Positions 16,943-27,196 of a DNA stretch of 64,000 nucleotides are shown piece after piece. Made by a program: the position numbers and the translations under genes. Origin of the DNA: Sphingomonas sp. GTDB taxonomy: Bacteria; Pseudomonadota; Alphaproteobacteria; Sphingomonadales; Sphingomonadaceae. The stretch spans positions 94,257 through 158,256 of the forward strand of contig NZ_JAHBZJ010000010.1 of assembly GCF_019635455.1 (NCBI RefSeq). The letters run 5' to 3'. Position 1 is the first letter of the stretch, and every line of letters starts with the position of its first letter. The notes below the pieces were generated by a model. That model had not been told where the DNA came from. It did no database searches and saw only the letters and a program-made list of their open reading frames with translations.

Positions 16943-19900
16943 CTATTCCCACCACCAGGGCAGGCGCGTTGCCGTACCGGTTTCCACCTCGTTCATCGTC
17001 TTCGAATCATAGAGATGTCCGCCCAGCATCACGCGCGAAATCTTGTCGCTGTTGCGGATGTCGGCGGTCGGATCGGCGTCGAGGATGACGAGATCGGCCA
17101 GCTTGCCGGCCTCCAGGCTGCCGACGTCCTTCGCATAGCCCAGCGAGCGCGCGGATTCGATCGTGCCGGCGGCAAGCGCCTGGATCGGGGTCATCCCCCC
17201 GCGAACGAAGGACCACAATTCCCAGTGCGGGCCGATCCCGGCCTGCTGCCCATGGGCGCCGATCGACACATGCCGCCCAGCCTTTGCGATCTTGATCGCC
17301 TCGCGCGCATTGTCGTCATCGACGAACTGGTCCTCCGGCGCGCGGGTGATCCGCATCGTTGCCGCGCGCAGCCGGGCGGGCGGGGTATGGACCAGCAGCG
17401 GATTCTTCCACACATCGGTCGCCTGGCGCCAATAGGGGTCACCGGCCAGCCCGCCATAGCTGACGACCAGCGTCGGGGTGTAGTTGGTATCCGACTGGCC
17501 GAACATCTCCACGACATCCTTGTAGAAGATATCGACCGGGATATTGTGTTCGAGCGTCGAGTTGCCGTCGGCGATGATGTTCATGTCCATCCCGAACAGC
17601 GACCCGCCCTCGGCCACGACCTCCATCCCCTCCGCGCGCGCGGCGGCGACCACCATTTGCCGTTGTTCGCGACGCGGCTGGTTGTAGTTCTTCACCGAAT
17701 GCGCGCCCTGCGCCTTCAGGCGGCGGACATGCGCGAGGGCATCGTCATAACTGTCGATCTGTGCATAGACGTCGGCCGCCTTCGCCCCATAGATGACCTC
17801 TCCGGTCGAAAAGATGCGCGGGGCGAGGATCTTGCCCGCCTGCTGCATCTCGGACGCGACGAAGACATGCGCCGCCTGGCTGGACGGATCGTGCAGCGTG
17901 GTGGTGCCAAGCGCGAGGTTCTGGACCAGCGACCAATTTTGCTGCGGGACGAGTTCGTCGGTGCCGTAGGGGCCGTGCGCATGCGCATCGACCAGGCCGG
18001 GAATGATCGTCTTTCCGGTCACGTCGATCGTCTTCGTGCCGGCCGGCAACTGGATCGCGGCGGTCGGCGCGACCTGGACGATCCGGTCGCCTTCGATCAG
18101 GATCGTCGCGTTGTCGATGATGCCGCCATCGCCCGACGCCATGGTCACGACGCGCGCGCCGGTCAGCGCGACCCGGCCGGTCGCCTTCGCCGCCTTCACC
18201 TCCATCGCCATCGACGTGGTGCGCGGCGCGATCGCCGACTTCGCCCCGCCGGGGGCGGTCGCGAAAAAGGCGCTGCGATCCGCCGTCAGCAGCGTCGGGC
18301 CAAGGCTCCAGTGCAACCGCGATCCATCGCCCGACCAGTTGATATAGTCTCCGCCATCGGTGCTGACCTTGACCACCGGCAGCGCATCCGCGCGCGGCCC
18401 GACGCTCACCTGTTGCCCGCCGGGCATCAACGGCATGGCAAAGACCTGGTAATTCTGGCGGAACGCGACGCTCTTGCCGTCGGGTGAAACGATGAATTCA
18501 CTGGCGAGATCGCCGGTCGCATGGACCCGCCGCTCGGCACCGTTGAGGTCGGTACTGACCAGCTGGAGCTTGTCGCCGCCATCGATCATGAAGATGCGGT
18601 CGTTCGACGCCCCGAACTGTGGCCGCGCCAGATCGCGCGCGACCAGCACCGGCGCGCCGCCCGTCGCCGCGACGCGATAGACGCCGGGATTTTCCGACCA
18701 GCCCGGATTGGTCAGGCCGCCGCCATCGCCCTTTTCGAACACGATGGTGCGCCCGTCGGGGGAAAATTGCGGGCGCGCATAATGGCCCGGCTGGCTGGTC
18801 ACGTCGCGGCCCGCCCCGCCCGTGGCGGACACGGTGCGCAGCTTGCCCAGCCCGCGGTCGCTCCACTGCACATAGGCGATGGTGCGGCCGTCGCGCGACC
18901 AGGCGGGGAAGAGTTCGAGGCCCTCGCTCTCCGCCAGGCTGGTCAGGCGGCGTGCCGCGCCGCCGGCGGTCGGCTTGACCCACAATTTGCCCAGGCTTTC
19001 GAACACGACGCGTCCGCCATCGGGCGAGACTGCGGCAAAGCGCGGCATCTTCGTCGAAAAGCTGGCCGGCGCGACCGCGATCTGCGGGTGAGGCGCCATC
19101 GCGACCGCGCGTGTATCGGCCACGCGGAACGGGATCACCGTCGCATTCGCCCCGTCGGCATCGACGCGGCGGATCTTGCCGCCGGCCCAGAACACCACCG
19201 ACTTGCTGTCGGGCGTCCAGTCCATATTGGGATAGACGCCGGTCACCGCCCAGGTTTCCTGCACGTCCTGATCGAGCGCGTCGTAAATCTTGCGCTCCTC
19301 GCCCGAGACCAGGTCCTTCACATAGAGTTTCGACCGTGCCGCCTCGCGCCGGACGAACGCGATCTTCCTGCCGTCCGGCGACGGGGTCGGACGCACCGAG
19401 CCGCCAAGCCCCGCCACCGCCGTCTCGGTCTCGCCGGTTTCGAGGTCGTAGCGTTCGATGTTGAACAGGTTGGTATTGGAATCCTGGGCATATTCGAAAA
19501 TCGGCCCCGGGGTGATGTTGCGGGTAAAGAACACCGATTTGCCGTCCGCCGCGTAGATCGGCTCGCCCAGCTCCTTCTGGTGGCGTTCGCTGACCCGCTT
19601 GACCAGCTGCACCCCCGCACCGCCCGAGATGTGATAGAGCCAAACCTCCCCGGTCCCCAGCGACCGACCGGTGGTGAAATGCTTCTTGGCGACGATATAC
19701 TGGCCGTCGGTCGACCAGCTTGGCTGGTTCATCAGCCGGAAGTCCTCCTTGGTCAGCTGACGCTTGTCGCTGCCATCGGCATTCATGATCCAGATATTGT
19801 CGCCGCCGCCGCGATCGGAGGTGAAGGCGATGCGCCGGCCGTCGGGGGAAAAGCGCGGCTGCACCTCCCAGGCCAGCCCCTCGGCGATGCGCGTCGGGGT

Positions 19901-20257
19901 GCCGCCGGCGATCGGCATGGTGTAGATGTCACCCAGCAGCGAAAAGGCGATCGTCCGCCCGTCCGGGCTGACATCGACGTCCATCCATGTGCCTTCGTCG
20001 GTGTCGATCCGCGCCTGTTTCAGCGTCGCGCCGGCGGGCGCGTTGACGTCCCATTTGGCCGGAGCGGGCGCTGGCGACGGGGCTGCCGGCTGCGCGGTGG
20101 CGGAGGGCTGGGCAATCGGCGGGGAGGCCGGCCTGGCGTCGGTCGCCTGATCCTCGGGTGCCTGCGTCTGCGCGACAGGCGGCGGATTTTGCTGCTGTGC
20201 CTGCGCCTGGCCCAGAACGAAAAGCGCGGCGAGGACGCCGGCGACCGAATGCTTCAT
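16943..20257 (-). CDS. Exported PD40/TolB-propeller amidohydrolase
   Basis: Large two-part periplasmic protein of 1104 residues. A Sec signal peptide (LAALFVLGQAQAQ) and a Pro/Ala/Gln-rich linker lead into many WD40-like PD40 blades, for example DVSPDGRTIAFSLLGDIY, FSPDGRRIAFTSDRGG and SPDGKSVAFRQNYQV, up to about residue 700. The C-terminal amidohydrolase domain has the metal motif DAHAHG, a VKNYNQPRR segment, later His residues in GAHGQQ and the closing SLEAGKLADLVILDADP. Close families are annotated as amidohydrolases possibly acting on peptides (imidazolonepropionase-like). Convergent with the crotonase gene. Substrate unknown. Confidence 0.92.
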   Translation of the reverse strand: MKHSVAGVLAALFVLGQAQAQQQNPPPVAQTQAPEDQATDARPASPPIAQPSATAQPAAPSPAPAPAKWDVNAPAGATLKQARIDTDEGTWMDVDVSPDGRTIAFSLLGDIYTMPIAGGTPTRIAEGLAWEVQPRFSPDGRRIAFTSDRGGGDNIWIMNADGSDKRQLTKEDFRLMNQPSWSTDGQYIVAKKHFTTGRSLGTGEVWLYHISGGAGVQLVKRVSERHQKELGEPIYAADGKSVFFTRNITPGPIFEYAQDSNTNLFNIERYDLETGETETAVAGLGGSVRPTPSPDGRKIAFVRREAARSKLYVKDLVSGEERKIYDALDQDVQETWAVTGVYPNMDWTPDSKSVVFWAGGKIRRVDADGANATVIPFRVADTRAVAMAPHPQIAVAPASFSTKMPRFAAVSPDGGRVVFESLGKLWVKPTAGGAARRLTSLAESEGLELFPAWSRDGRTIAYVQWSDRGLGKLRTVSATGGAGRDVTSQPGHYARPQFSPDGRTIVFEKGDGGGLTNPGWSENPGVYRVAATGGAPVLVARDLARPQFGASNDRIFMIDGGDKLQLVSTDLNGAERRVHATGDLASEFIVSPDGKSVAFRQNYQVFAMPLMPGGQQVSVGPRADALPVVKVSTDGGDYINWSGDGSRLHWSLGPTLLTADRSAFFATAPGGAKSAIAPRTTSMAMEVKAAKATGRVALTGARVVTMASGDGGIIDNATILIEGDRIVQVAPTAAIQLPAGTKTIDVTGKTIIPGLVDAHAHGPYGTDELVPQQNWSLVQNLALGTTTLHDPSSQAAHVFVASEMQQAGKILAPRIFSTGEVIYGAKAADVYAQIDSYDDALAHVRRLKAQGAHSVKNYNQPRREQRQMVVAAARAEGMEVVAEGGSLFGMDMNIIADGNSTLEHNIPVDIFYKDVVEMFGQSDTNYTPTLVVSYGGLAGDPYWRQATDVWKNPLLVHTPPARLRAATMRITRAPEDQFVDDDNAREAIKIAKAGRHVSIGAHGQQAGIGPHWELWSFVRGGMTPIQALAAGTIESARSLGYAKDVGSLEAGKLADLVILDADPTADIRNSDKISRVMLGGHLYDSKTMNEVETGTATRLPWWWE

Positions 20258-20320
20258 GCGAAGAGGCTCCCTGCAACTCTGTTCTGCGACGAGTGGTAAC
20301 GACCGAAACCGGCCCCGTCA

Positions 20321-20908
20321 TCAGCGGCGAAGCAGGAATACCGCATGTTCGGCGCGGAAATTAGCCGCCGCCGCGCTGGTGCGCTGATCGCCCGAGAGGA
20401 ACCACGCCGACTCGACGGTGATGCCCCGCGCCGCGACATAGGCACGAAAATCGTCGATCGTGACGTGGTGGATATTGGGGGTCTCATACCATGCCACCGG
20501 CAGCAGCCGCGTCACCGGCATCCGCCCGCCCCACAGCAGCGACAGCCGCACCCGCCAGTGTGCGAAATTGGGGAAGGAGACGAACGCGCGCTCACCGATC
20601 CGCAACAGCTGGTCGAGGACGAGGTGCGGGTACATCGTCGTCTGCAACGTCTGGCTGAGGATCGCATAGTCGAAGCTCGCGTCCGGATAATCGCGCAGAT
20701 CGGTGTCCGCGTCCCCCTGGATCACCGAAAGGCCGCGCGAAACGGCGGTGGCGACATTGGCCGGGTCGATTTCCAGCCCGCGCGCATCGCATCGGCCGGT
20801 GTCACGCAGCACGGCCATCAGCGCGCCGTCGCCGCAACCGACGTCCAGCACCCGGCTGCCCGGTGCGACATTGGCGGCGATGATCGCGAGATCGGGGCGC
20901 AGGCTCAT
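20321..20908 (-). CDS. metW: Methionine biosynthesis protein MetW
   Basis: Class I SAM-methyltransferase-fold protein that partners MetX in homoserine acylation in proteobacteria lacking other acyltransferases. 195 residues. Motif I is RVLDVGCGDGALM; then LEIDPANVATAVSRGLSVIQGDADTDL, FDYAILSQTLQTT and the C-terminal NIHHVTIDDF block are diagnostic. Its start overlaps the GNAT gene stop by 4 bp. In relatives metX and metW are normally adjacent; here a GNAT gene is wedged between them. Confidence 0.95.
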   Translation of the reverse strand: MSLRPDLAIIAANVAPGSRVLDVGCGDGALMAVLRDTGRCDARGLEIDPANVATAVSRGLSVIQGDADTDLRDYPDASFDYAILSQTLQTTMYPHLVLDQLLRIGERAFVSFPNFAHWRVRLSLLWGGRMPVTRLLPVAWYETPNIHHVTIDDFRAYVAARGITVESAWFLSGDQRTSAAAANFRAEHAVFLLRR

Positions 20909-21333
20909 CGCGAATACACGCCCGGATCCTCACGGACCATCAGCCGATCGGGGTGAGGATAGGGTTTCCAGCCCAGGCTGGCATAGACGGGCTGCATGTC
21001 GCGGGTGAACAGCGCCCAGCGGCGCAGGCCCTGAAGGTCGGGATGTGCGTGCAGCGCGGTCAGCATCGCGCGGGCGACACCCCGGCCGCGATGCGCGGGG
21101 AGCACGAACACGTCCGCAAGATAGGCAAAGGTCGCGCGATCGGTGACGACGCGCGCGAACCCGATCTGTTCGTCGGCGCCGCGCTCATCCGGCGCATAGG
21201 CGCCGACGCACAGCGACCCGCGGATCGCCCGCTCGACCGTGTCGCGCGGAATGCCGACGGACCAGTAGGCGCCGGAGAGAAAGGCATGGATCAGATCGAG
21301 ATCCAGCTCCTGCGCGTCGAACGAACATCTCAT
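20905..21333 (-). CDS. GNAT-family N-acetyltransferase
   Basis: 142 residues. The acetyl-CoA-binding motif A is [23 protein letters not shown] (Q/RxxGxG/A as RGRGVA), preceded by [15 protein letters not shown]. The start region resembles the N-terminus of GNATs acting on small amines or amino acids ([20 protein letters not shown]). It overlaps both metX (4 bp) and metW (4 bp), so all three are probably cotranslated. Substrate unknown; the context hints at a methionine-pathway metabolite, which is inference. Confidence 0.9.
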   Translation of the reverse strand: MRCSFDAQELDLDLIHAFLSGAYWSVGIPRDTVERAIRGSLCVGAYAPDERGADEQIGFARVVTDRATFAYLADVFVLPAHRGRGVARAMLTALHAHPDLQGLRRWALFTRDMQPVYASLGWKPYPHPDRLMVREDPGVYSR

Positions 21334-22451
21334 CGCGAGTCTCCCGCGCGCAGAAATCCATCGACCACGCGATTGAGTTCGGGCGCGTCGAGCAGGAACG
21401 CGTCATGCCCGAACGGCGAGGACAGCTCGACGAAGCTGACCGCCGCGCCCGCCGCGTTGAGCGCATGGACGATCGCGCGCGATTCGCGGGTGGGGTACAG
21501 CCAGTCGGTGTCGAAGCTGACAAGGCAGAAGCGTGTCGCCGTCCCGCGAAATGCCGCGGCGAGCGTGCCGTCATGTTCCTCGGCCAGATCGAAATAGTCC
21601 ATCGCGCGGGTGATGTAGAGATAGGCGTTGGCGTCGAACCGATCGACGAAGCTCAATCCCTGATGCCGCAGATAGGATTCGACCTGGAAATCGGCGTCGA
21701 AGCCAAAGCTCTTTGCGTCGCGCGCCTGCAATCGCCGGCCGAACTTCTCGGTCAGCCCCGCCTCGGACAGATAGGTGATGTGCGCCGCCATGCGCGCGAC
21801 CGCCAGTCCCGCAGCCGGCGGATCGCCGTCATAATAGGCGCCGCCGTTCCACCGCGGATCGGCCATCACCGCCTGTCGCCCGACCTCGTGAAAGGCGATA
21901 TTCTGTGCCGAATGCCGCGCGGTCGAGGCGATGACCACCGCCGCCTCGACCCGATCGGGAAAGGTGGCGGGCCAGCTCAGCGCCTGCATGCCGCCCATCG
22001 ATCCGCCGACCACCGCCTTGAGCCGTGCGACGCCCAGATGGTCGAGCAGCATCGCCTGGGCGCGGACCATGTCGCGAATGGTGATGACCGGAAACGCCAT
22101 GCCCCATGGCGTGCCGGTGGCGGGATTGACCGTGGCCGGGCCGGAACTGCCCATGCAGCTGCCGAGCACGTTCGCGCAGATGATGAAGTGGCGATCGGGG
22201 TCGATCGGCCGGCCGGGACCCACCATCCGCGTCCACCAGCCCGGCTTGCCGGTAATGGGATGCGCCGACGCGACATGCTGGTCGCCGGTCAGCGCGTGAC
22301 AGATCAGGATCGCATTGCCCGCGTCGTGCGCGAGCGTGCCATAGGTTTCATACGCGATCTCAACCGGGGACAGCAGCGCGCCGCCGTCGAGGCGCAACGG
22401 CCCCGGCAAGGTGACGCGGCGGCCTAGGCCAAGGCGCGGATCCTCCGACAT
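21330..22451 (-). CDS. metX: Homoserine O-acyltransferase MetX
   Basis: Alpha/beta-hydrolase that transfers an acyl group (acetyl or succinyl) from CoA to homoserine, the committed step to methionine. 373 residues from [10 protein letters not shown]. The nucleophile elbow is GGSMGGMQ, the acid lies in FDTDWLYPT and the His in [11 protein letters not shown]. Other blocks are ALTGDQHV and [12 protein letters not shown]. The longer frame to 22739 runs into the amine oxidase gene and is rejected. Acetyl versus succinyl specificity cannot be judged here. First of metX-GNAT-metW. Confidence 0.96.
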   Translation of the reverse strand: MSEDPRLGLGRRVTLPGPLRLDGGALLSPVEIAYETYGTLAHDAGNAILICHALTGDQHVASAHPITGKPGWWTRMVGPGRPIDPDRHFIICANVLGSCMGSSGPATVNPATGTPWGMAFPVITIRDMVRAQAMLLDHLGVARLKAVVGGSMGGMQALSWPATFPDRVEAAVVIASTARHSAQNIAFHEVGRQAVMADPRWNGGAYYDGDPPAAGLAVARMAAHITYLSEAGLTEKFGRRLQARDAKSFGFDADFQVESYLRHQGLSFVDRFDANAYLYITRAMDYFDLAEEHDGTLAAAFRGTATRFCLVSFDTDWLYPTRESRAIVHALNAAGAAVSFVELSSPFGHDAFLLDAPELNRVVDGFLRAGDSR

Positions 22452-22483
22452 GGCCGCGTGCGTATGCGCGCGGACCGATGCGT

Positions 22484-24055
22484 TCAAGCGGATTGCAGCG
22501 GGATCGTCCGTCCCAAAATCGCCTGCGCGGCCAGCCGGCCGGTCTGCGCGCCCCCGTTCATATAGCCGGGAAAGGCGTCGGAGAGGTGTTCGCCGGCAAA
22601 GATCACACGGCCAAGTGCCGGCGCGGACTGGGTAGCGGCGCCGTCCGCACCCTCGATCCACAGCAGCCGGCCGAACCGGGTCAGATGACCGGGTGGATAG
22701 CTGCCATAGGCACCCTGGATGAACGGATCGCGGTGCCACCGGGTCCGGCGGACGCCACGTCCGTCCCAGGCGCTCGCCATGTCGCCAAGCGCGCCATCGG
22801 TCTCGTCGGAATAACGCCGCGCGAGTTCGCCGGGCGATGCGGGATCATCGACCTCGTCGCCGCCCAGATACCAGGTCCAGACCGGATCGCCCGCCGCACC
22901 CGCGACGCTGCCGTCCCAGCCGCTCGCGCAGCTGCCGCCGGTCTGCCAGATCTCGCCCCCCGCGCCGATCCGCTCGCGCCAGCGCGGCTGGGCAGCGGCG
23001 GCCAGCACCTTTTCGTTCCGGCCAAGGTCCATGGCCGCGATGAAGCCGCGCCATGCCGGCGGCAGCGGGGTCGCGAAATCGATCCGGCGGGTGACCGGCG
23101 CCGGCACCGCGACGATCACCGTCGCCGCGCCGACGACACCGCCATCGGTAAAGCCCAGGCGCACGCCGCCGGGCGCACGCTCGACGCGGCGTAGCTGCCG
23201 CCCGCGATGGATCGCCCCGGCATGGCGCGCGACCATGGCCGCGATCAGCGCGCCGCTGCCGCCTTCGATCAGATAGCGTTCGTCCGATCCGCCCAGAATG
23301 TCGGCGCGCGCGCCATCGACGGTCGGCAGGTTGAAGACGAGCGACAGCGCAGAGGTGGCGTCCGGCTCCGCGCCATATTCGGTGCGCCCGGTCGTCTCCA
23401 TCAGGCGGCGCACCCACGGCGCCGGCAGCAGGGCGGCGTGCCGGTCGAGATATTGCGCGATCGAGATCGAATCGAGTTCGATCAGCGCCGCGCGGTCGCG
23501 ATCGATCCGGTCGGCATCGGCGCCGATCTGTGCCGCGATCGGGCGCAACGCGTCGGCCAGTTCGCGGTCGGCGATCACCCGCCCGTCGGCCAGGACGAGC
23601 GTGCGGTGTGCATCCCGCTTGCGATCAACCAGCGCGACGCCGAGCGCGCGGGTGAGGGCGTGCATGTCGTCATGGTCGGTATTGACCAGCTGCGCACCCA
23701 TTTCGAACATCGTGCCATCGGATGCGCGCACGGTATGGATTCGTCCGCCGAGGCGCCGCTGCCCCTCGTAGAGCCGGGCATCGACGCCAGCCTCTCGCAG
23801 ATAGTGAAGCGCCGTCAGCCCGGCGATGCCGCCGCCGATGATCGCCACGGGACCGGCCGGGGGCCGGGCCGGCGCGGCTGCGGGCATGGTGACGGCGACG
23901 CCGGTTGCGGCAAAGCCGCGCAGCAGCGCGCGACGGGTCGCGACCGGGCTCGCCGCATGCGGCTGCGCCTCGCCCGATTCGGCAAGGTTGCGTCGCCGCG
24001 CCGCCTCAAGCGCCCGCCACAGGAAATCACCGCCTCGCATGCTCTCGCCATCCAT
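22484..24055 (-). CDS. FAD-dependent amine oxidase, probable exported
   Basis: Flavin monoamine-oxidase family protein, 523 residues. The N-terminal segment [20 protein letters not shown] resembles a Tat signal with RR, set back by about 40 residues. The dinucleotide-binding motif is [20 protein letters not shown] followed by [14 protein letters not shown]-terminal [21 protein letters not shown] is the second FAD contact. Start ATG at 24055; MRGGDF at 24040 is an alternative. It lies 32 bp upstream of metX in the same direction, possibly cotranscribed. Substrate unknown. Confidence 0.88.
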   Translation of the reverse strand: MDGESMRGGDFLWRALEAARRRNLAESGEAQPHAASPVATRRALLRGFAATGVAVTMPAAAPARPPAGPVAIIGGGIAGLTALHYLREAGVDARLYEGQRRLGGRIHTVRASDGTMFEMGAQLVNTDHDDMHALTRALGVALVDRKRDAHRTLVLADGRVIADRELADALRPIAAQIGADADRIDRDRAALIELDSISIAQYLDRHAALLPAPWVRRLMETTGRTEYGAEPDATSALSLVFNLPTVDGARADILGGSDERYLIEGGSGALIAAMVARHAGAIHRGRQLRRVERAPGGVRLGFTDGGVVGAATVIVAVPAPVTRRIDFATPLPPAWRGFIAAMDLGRNEKVLAAAAQPRWRERIGAGGEIWQTGGSCASGWDGSVAGAAGDPVWTWYLGGDEVDDPASPGELARRYSDETDGALGDMASAWDGRGVRRTRWHRDPFIQGAYGSYPPGHLTRFGRLLWIEGADGAATQSAPALGRVIFAGEHLSDAFPGYMNGGAQTGRLAAQAILGRTIPLQSA

Positions 24056-24121
24056 CCCTTCGCCTGCCGCTTTAGGGCCATGACCTTGCTATTGGGTAAC
24101 CGTTCGGCGAAGGGGGGCGCC

Positions 24122-25222
24122 ATGACCGGACCCTCCCCCAAGCCATGGATCATGGACATCGCCCCCTATGTGCCGGGCAAGTCGAAGACCGACGATGGCC
24201 GCAAGGCGATCAAGCTGTCGTCCAACGAAAACCCGCTCGGCACCTCGCCGGCGGCGCGCGCCGCCTTTGCCGGCGCGGCGGCGTGTCTGGAGCGCTATCC
24301 GGACGCCAGCGGCACCGAATTGCGCGAGGCGCTGGCGGCAAGGCACGGGCTGGACCCCGCGCGGATCATCTATGGCAACGGATCGGACGAGGTGCTGCAC
24401 CTTGCCGCCGGGGCGTTCGCCGGTCCGGGGGACGAGGTCATCTACGTCAATTACGGATTTACCGTCTATCCGATCGCGACCAAGCGTGTGGGCGCGACGC
24501 CGGTGGTCGCGCCGGACCGGGATTATGCGACCGATGTCGATGCGATCCTGGCCAGCGTCACCGATCGGACGCGGATCGTGTTCGTCGCCAATCCCAACAA
24601 TCCGACCGGAACGCATGCCAGCCGCGCGGAGATCGCGCGGTTGCATGCCGGATTGCGCGACGACATCCTGCTTGTGCTCGACCACGCCTATGCCGAATAT
24701 ATCGAGGGCGACGTCGATGACGGCGGCATGGAGCTGGCGAAATCGGCGCCCAATGTGCTCGTCACGCGCACCTTTTCGAAGATGTACGGGCTTGCCGCCG
24801 AACGGATCGGCTGGGGCTATGCGTCGGCGGCGATCATCGAGGCGATGCACCGCATCCGCCTGCCCTTTTCGATCACCATCGCCGGCACCGCCGCCGCGCT
24901 CGCCGCGCTGAAGGACGAGGCGTTCGTGGCCCATTGCCGGGCGGAAAACGCCAAATGGCGGCGCTGGTTCACGGACGAGATCGCAAAGCTCGGCAATGCG
25001 GGCCTGCGTGCCGTACCCAGCCAGGCGAATTTCGTGCTGGTGCTGTTCGAGGGCAGGCTGACCGGCGAGGCGGCGTATCACGGGCTGATGGACGCGGGCT
25101 ATATCGTCCGCTGGCTGCCGGGCCAGGGCCTGCCCCATGGCCTGCGCATCACCATCGGCAGCGAGGCGGAGACGCGCGCCGTCGTCGATATCTTGCAGCG
25201 GCTGGTCGCGCAGGCGCGATGA
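24122..25222 (+). CDS. hisC: Histidinol-phosphate / aromatic aminotransferase
   Basis: PLP-dependent fold-type I aminotransferase, 366 residues, converting histidinol phosphate or aromatic 2-oxo acids. The start at 24122 follows AAGGGGG. Blocks: [32 protein letters not shown] and [15 protein letters not shown] with PLP Lys220. It overlaps the following prephenate dehydrogenase gene by 4 bp (ATGA). That pairing suggests the enzyme also makes tyrosine or phenylalanine, as in other bacteria where hisC sits beside tyrA. No other his biosynthesis gene flanks it. Confidence 0.94.
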   Translation: MTGPSPKPWIMDIAPYVPGKSKTDDGRKAIKLSSNENPLGTSPAARAAFAGAAACLERYPDASGTELREALAARHGLDPARIIYGNGSDEVLHLAAGAFAGPGDEVIYVNYGFTVYPIATKRVGATPVVAPDRDYATDVDAILASVTDRTRIVFVANPNNPTGTHASRAEIARLHAGLRDDILLVLDHAYAEYIEGDVDDGGMELAKSAPNVLVTRTFSKMYGLAAERIGWGYASAAIIEAMHRIRLPFSITIAGTAAALAALKDEAFVAHCRAENAKWRRWFTDEIAKLGNAGLRAVPSQANFVLVLFEGRLTGEAAYHGLMDAGYIVRWLPGQGLPHGLRITIGSEAETRAVVDILQRLVAQAR

Positions 25223-25950
25223 AGCGGTTCGGGATCGTCGGGTTCGGCCGGTTCGGGCAGCTGGCAGCCCAACATCTGTGCGACCATTTCGATGTCGTGG
25301 TCCATGACCAGAGCGACATCGCCGCCGCCGCCGAAGGGATCGGGGTGCGCGCGGGAACGCTGGCCGATGTCGCGTCGTGCGACACGGTGATGCTCGCCGT
25401 CCCGGTACAGGCGATGGCGGAGACGATCGCGCTGATCGCGCCGATGATCCGTCCCGGCGCGCTGGTCCTGGATGTCGCGTCGGTCAAGATGCTGCCCGCG
25501 AAATGGCTGGCCGATGCGTTGCCGCAAAGCGTCGATATCGTCGCCACCCATCCCCTGTTCGGTCCGCAAAGCGCCCGCAACGGCCTGGCCGGACAGCCGC
25601 TCGTCCTCTGCCCCGTCCGCGGCGACGCGCATCATCGGGTCGCGGCGTTCGGACGCCGGCTGGGCCTCAAGGTCACGATCACCACGGCCGAGGAGCATGA
25701 CCGGGAGATGGCCTATGTCCAGGCGCTGACCCATCTGATCGGCCGGGCGCTGGTCAATATCCGGATTCCAGACGAGGCGTTGAAGACCAACAGCTATCAG
25801 CATCTGCTGGAGCTGTGCGGACTGATCGGCGACGACAGCAAGGAGCTGTTCTTTGCGATCCAGACCATGAACCCCCATGCCGCCGACGTGACCCGCCGTT
25901 TCCTTGCAGAGGCGAACGACCTGCTGGGGGAGAGCCTGGCCGCGCGCTGA
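25219..25950 (+). CDS. tyrA: Prephenate/arogenate dehydrogenase
   Basis: NAD(P)-dependent oxidative decarboxylase in tyrosine biosynthesis, 243 residues. The Rossmann motif is [11 protein letters not shown] near residue 5; then [33 protein letters not shown] (the conserved His-Pro-Leu-Phe-Gly-Pro) and [15 protein letters not shown]. It lacks a C-terminal ACT domain, so it is the short arogenate/prephenate form. The ATG overlaps the hisC stop. Arogenate versus prephenate preference cannot be read. Confidence 0.93.
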   Translation: MKRFGIVGFGRFGQLAAQHLCDHFDVVVHDQSDIAAAAEGIGVRAGTLADVASCDTVMLAVPVQAMAETIALIAPMIRPGALVLDVASVKMLPAKWLADALPQSVDIVATHPLFGPQSARNGLAGQPLVLCPVRGDAHHRVAAFGRRLGLKVTITTAEEHDREMAYVQALTHLIGRALVNIRIPDEALKTNSYQHLLELCGLIGDDSKELFFAIQTMNPHAADVTRRFLAEANDLLGESLAAR

Positions 25951-25953
25951 GCC

Positions 25954-26652
25954 TCAGCCGGGCGCGCCCTGCTCGAGCGCGTTGATGCCGGCATGTACCG
26001 CCGCCTCCGCCGCGCGCCGGTCCAGCCCGGGGGCGATCGGCGCGCCGAACCGAAAGGTGACGGTCCCCGCCCGCTTGTGTCCCTCGCGCGGCCAGACCTT
26101 TCCACTGTCGAGCGCGACCGGCACCACCGGCAGCCCGAGCGCGCGATACAGCCCCGCAAATCCCGAACGCAGGGGCGGCGCCTCGCCCGGCGCAACGCGC
26201 GTCCCCTCGGGAAAGATCAGCACCGATCGCCCCTCGCCCCGCGCCGCCGTTGCCTCGCGCATCATCTGCCGCAGCGCGGTTGCGGAGGCGGTGCGATCGA
26301 CCACGATCACGCCATAGCGCCGCGCCGCCCAGCCCCAGACCGGAATCCGCGCCAGTTCGCGCTTCATCACGATCGCCGGCGCATCCAGCATCCGCGCCAG
26401 TGCCAGCGTTTCGTACATCGACTGGTGCTTGGCGGCGTACAGCGCCGGCCCCGCGGCATGCTGCCCTTCGATCCGCTGTCCGATCCCGGCGATATGGCGC
26501 GCCGACCACATCGCGAACCCCGCCCAGCCATTGGCATAGGCCCGCAACGCGCGGGTTCCGAACAGACCCGCGATCGGCGCACACAGCACGATCGGCACCG
26601 ACAGGCCGTAAAAGATCGTTGCAAAGGCCAGGCTGCGCAGCCGGTCAGCCAT
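25954..26652 (-). CDS. plsC: 1-acyl-sn-glycerol-3-phosphate acyltransferase
   Basis: Acylates lysophosphatidic acid to phosphatidic acid at the inner membrane. 232 residues with an N-terminal membrane segment (FATIFYGLSVPIVLCAPIAG). The catalytic block is KHQSMYE at about 75-81, an H-x4-E variant of the usual H-x4-D. Block III is FPEGTR at about residue 150. The start overlaps the YdcF-like gene stop by 8 bp, so it is probably cotranslated with ftsEX. Convergent with tyrA, 3 bp apart. Confidence 0.93.
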   Translation of the reverse strand: MADRLRSLAFATIFYGLSVPIVLCAPIAGLFGTRALRAYANGWAGFAMWSARHIAGIGQRIEGQHAAGPALYAAKHQSMYETLALARMLDAPAIVMKRELARIPVWGWAARRYGVIVVDRTASATALRQMMREATAARGEGRSVLIFPEGTRVAPGEAPPLRSGFAGLYRALGLPVVPVALDSGKVWPREGHKRAGTVTFRFGAPIAPGLDRRAAEAAVHAGINALEQGAPG

Positions 26653-27196
26653 CGCCGCCGCCGATCAGCAGCACGATCCGCCGCACCAGATATTTGTTAT
26701 ATTCGCGCAACAGCATCGAAAAGCGCGGATTGGTCCGCACTCCGTCCCCCCGGATTTCGACATCGGCGCCCAGTTCGTAGCGCAGCTCCAGCTTCGCGCG
26801 CGGCAGGTGCCAGTCGGCGGTGACCAGCCGAACCGACCTGAATCCGTGCCGGCGCACCCATTGCGCGGTTTCGTCGGCGTTGGAGCGGGTATCGACCGCG
26901 TCATGGCCCAGGTCGATGCAACAACGGAACAGGCGCGGCGATGCCTTGTACTCGACCGCCAGTTCGATCGGGCGCACGGTCGGATCGGTTCCGGTAATCA
27001 GCATCCGCTTCGCCGCCTTGCGGTCGATCAGATAGAGGCCGCGATCGATCCGCCCCGGCCCGCCGGTGGGAACCACGATCCCGTCGGTCTTTACCGAATC
27101 GTCGAGCGGCTTGCCGAGCGAAAGCATGAACAGCGCGAACCCCAGCGCCCAGCCAAGCGCCAGCACCGCGCCGACCCGAAGCAGGAACCGGGTCAC
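26645..27196 (-). CDS. YdcF/DUF218-family membrane-associated protein
   Basis: 183 residues with one N-terminal transmembrane helix (GWALGFALFMLSL). DUF218 core: TDGIVVPTGGPGRIDRGLYLI, then RMLITGTDP, DLGHDAVDTRSNADETAQWV and RSVRLVTADWHLPRAKLEL. DUF218/YdcF/SanA proteins have been tied to envelope integrity; the biochemical function is unknown. It overlaps ftsX by 4 bp and plsC by 8 bp in the ftsE-ftsX-ydcF-plsC string. The short length is within the family. Confidence 0.88.
   Translation of the reverse strand: MTRFLLRVGAVLALGWALGFALFMLSLGKPLDDSVKTDGIVVPTGGPGRIDRGLYLIDRKAAKRMLITGTDPTVRPIELAVEYKASPRLFRCCIDLGHDAVDTRSNADETAQWVRRHGFRSVRLVTADWHLPRAKLELRYELGADVEIRGDGVRTNPRFSMLLREYNKYLVRRIVLLIGGGDG

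Noticed and set aside
16403..18487. 694-codon plus-strand frame over the amidohydrolase and crotonase
   Set aside because: Shadow of two recognised genes; no domain.
22452..22483. SAM-II riboswitch before metX
   Set aside because: Only 32 bp separate metX from the upstream gene on the same strand; no room for the known pseudoknot fold in the spacer.
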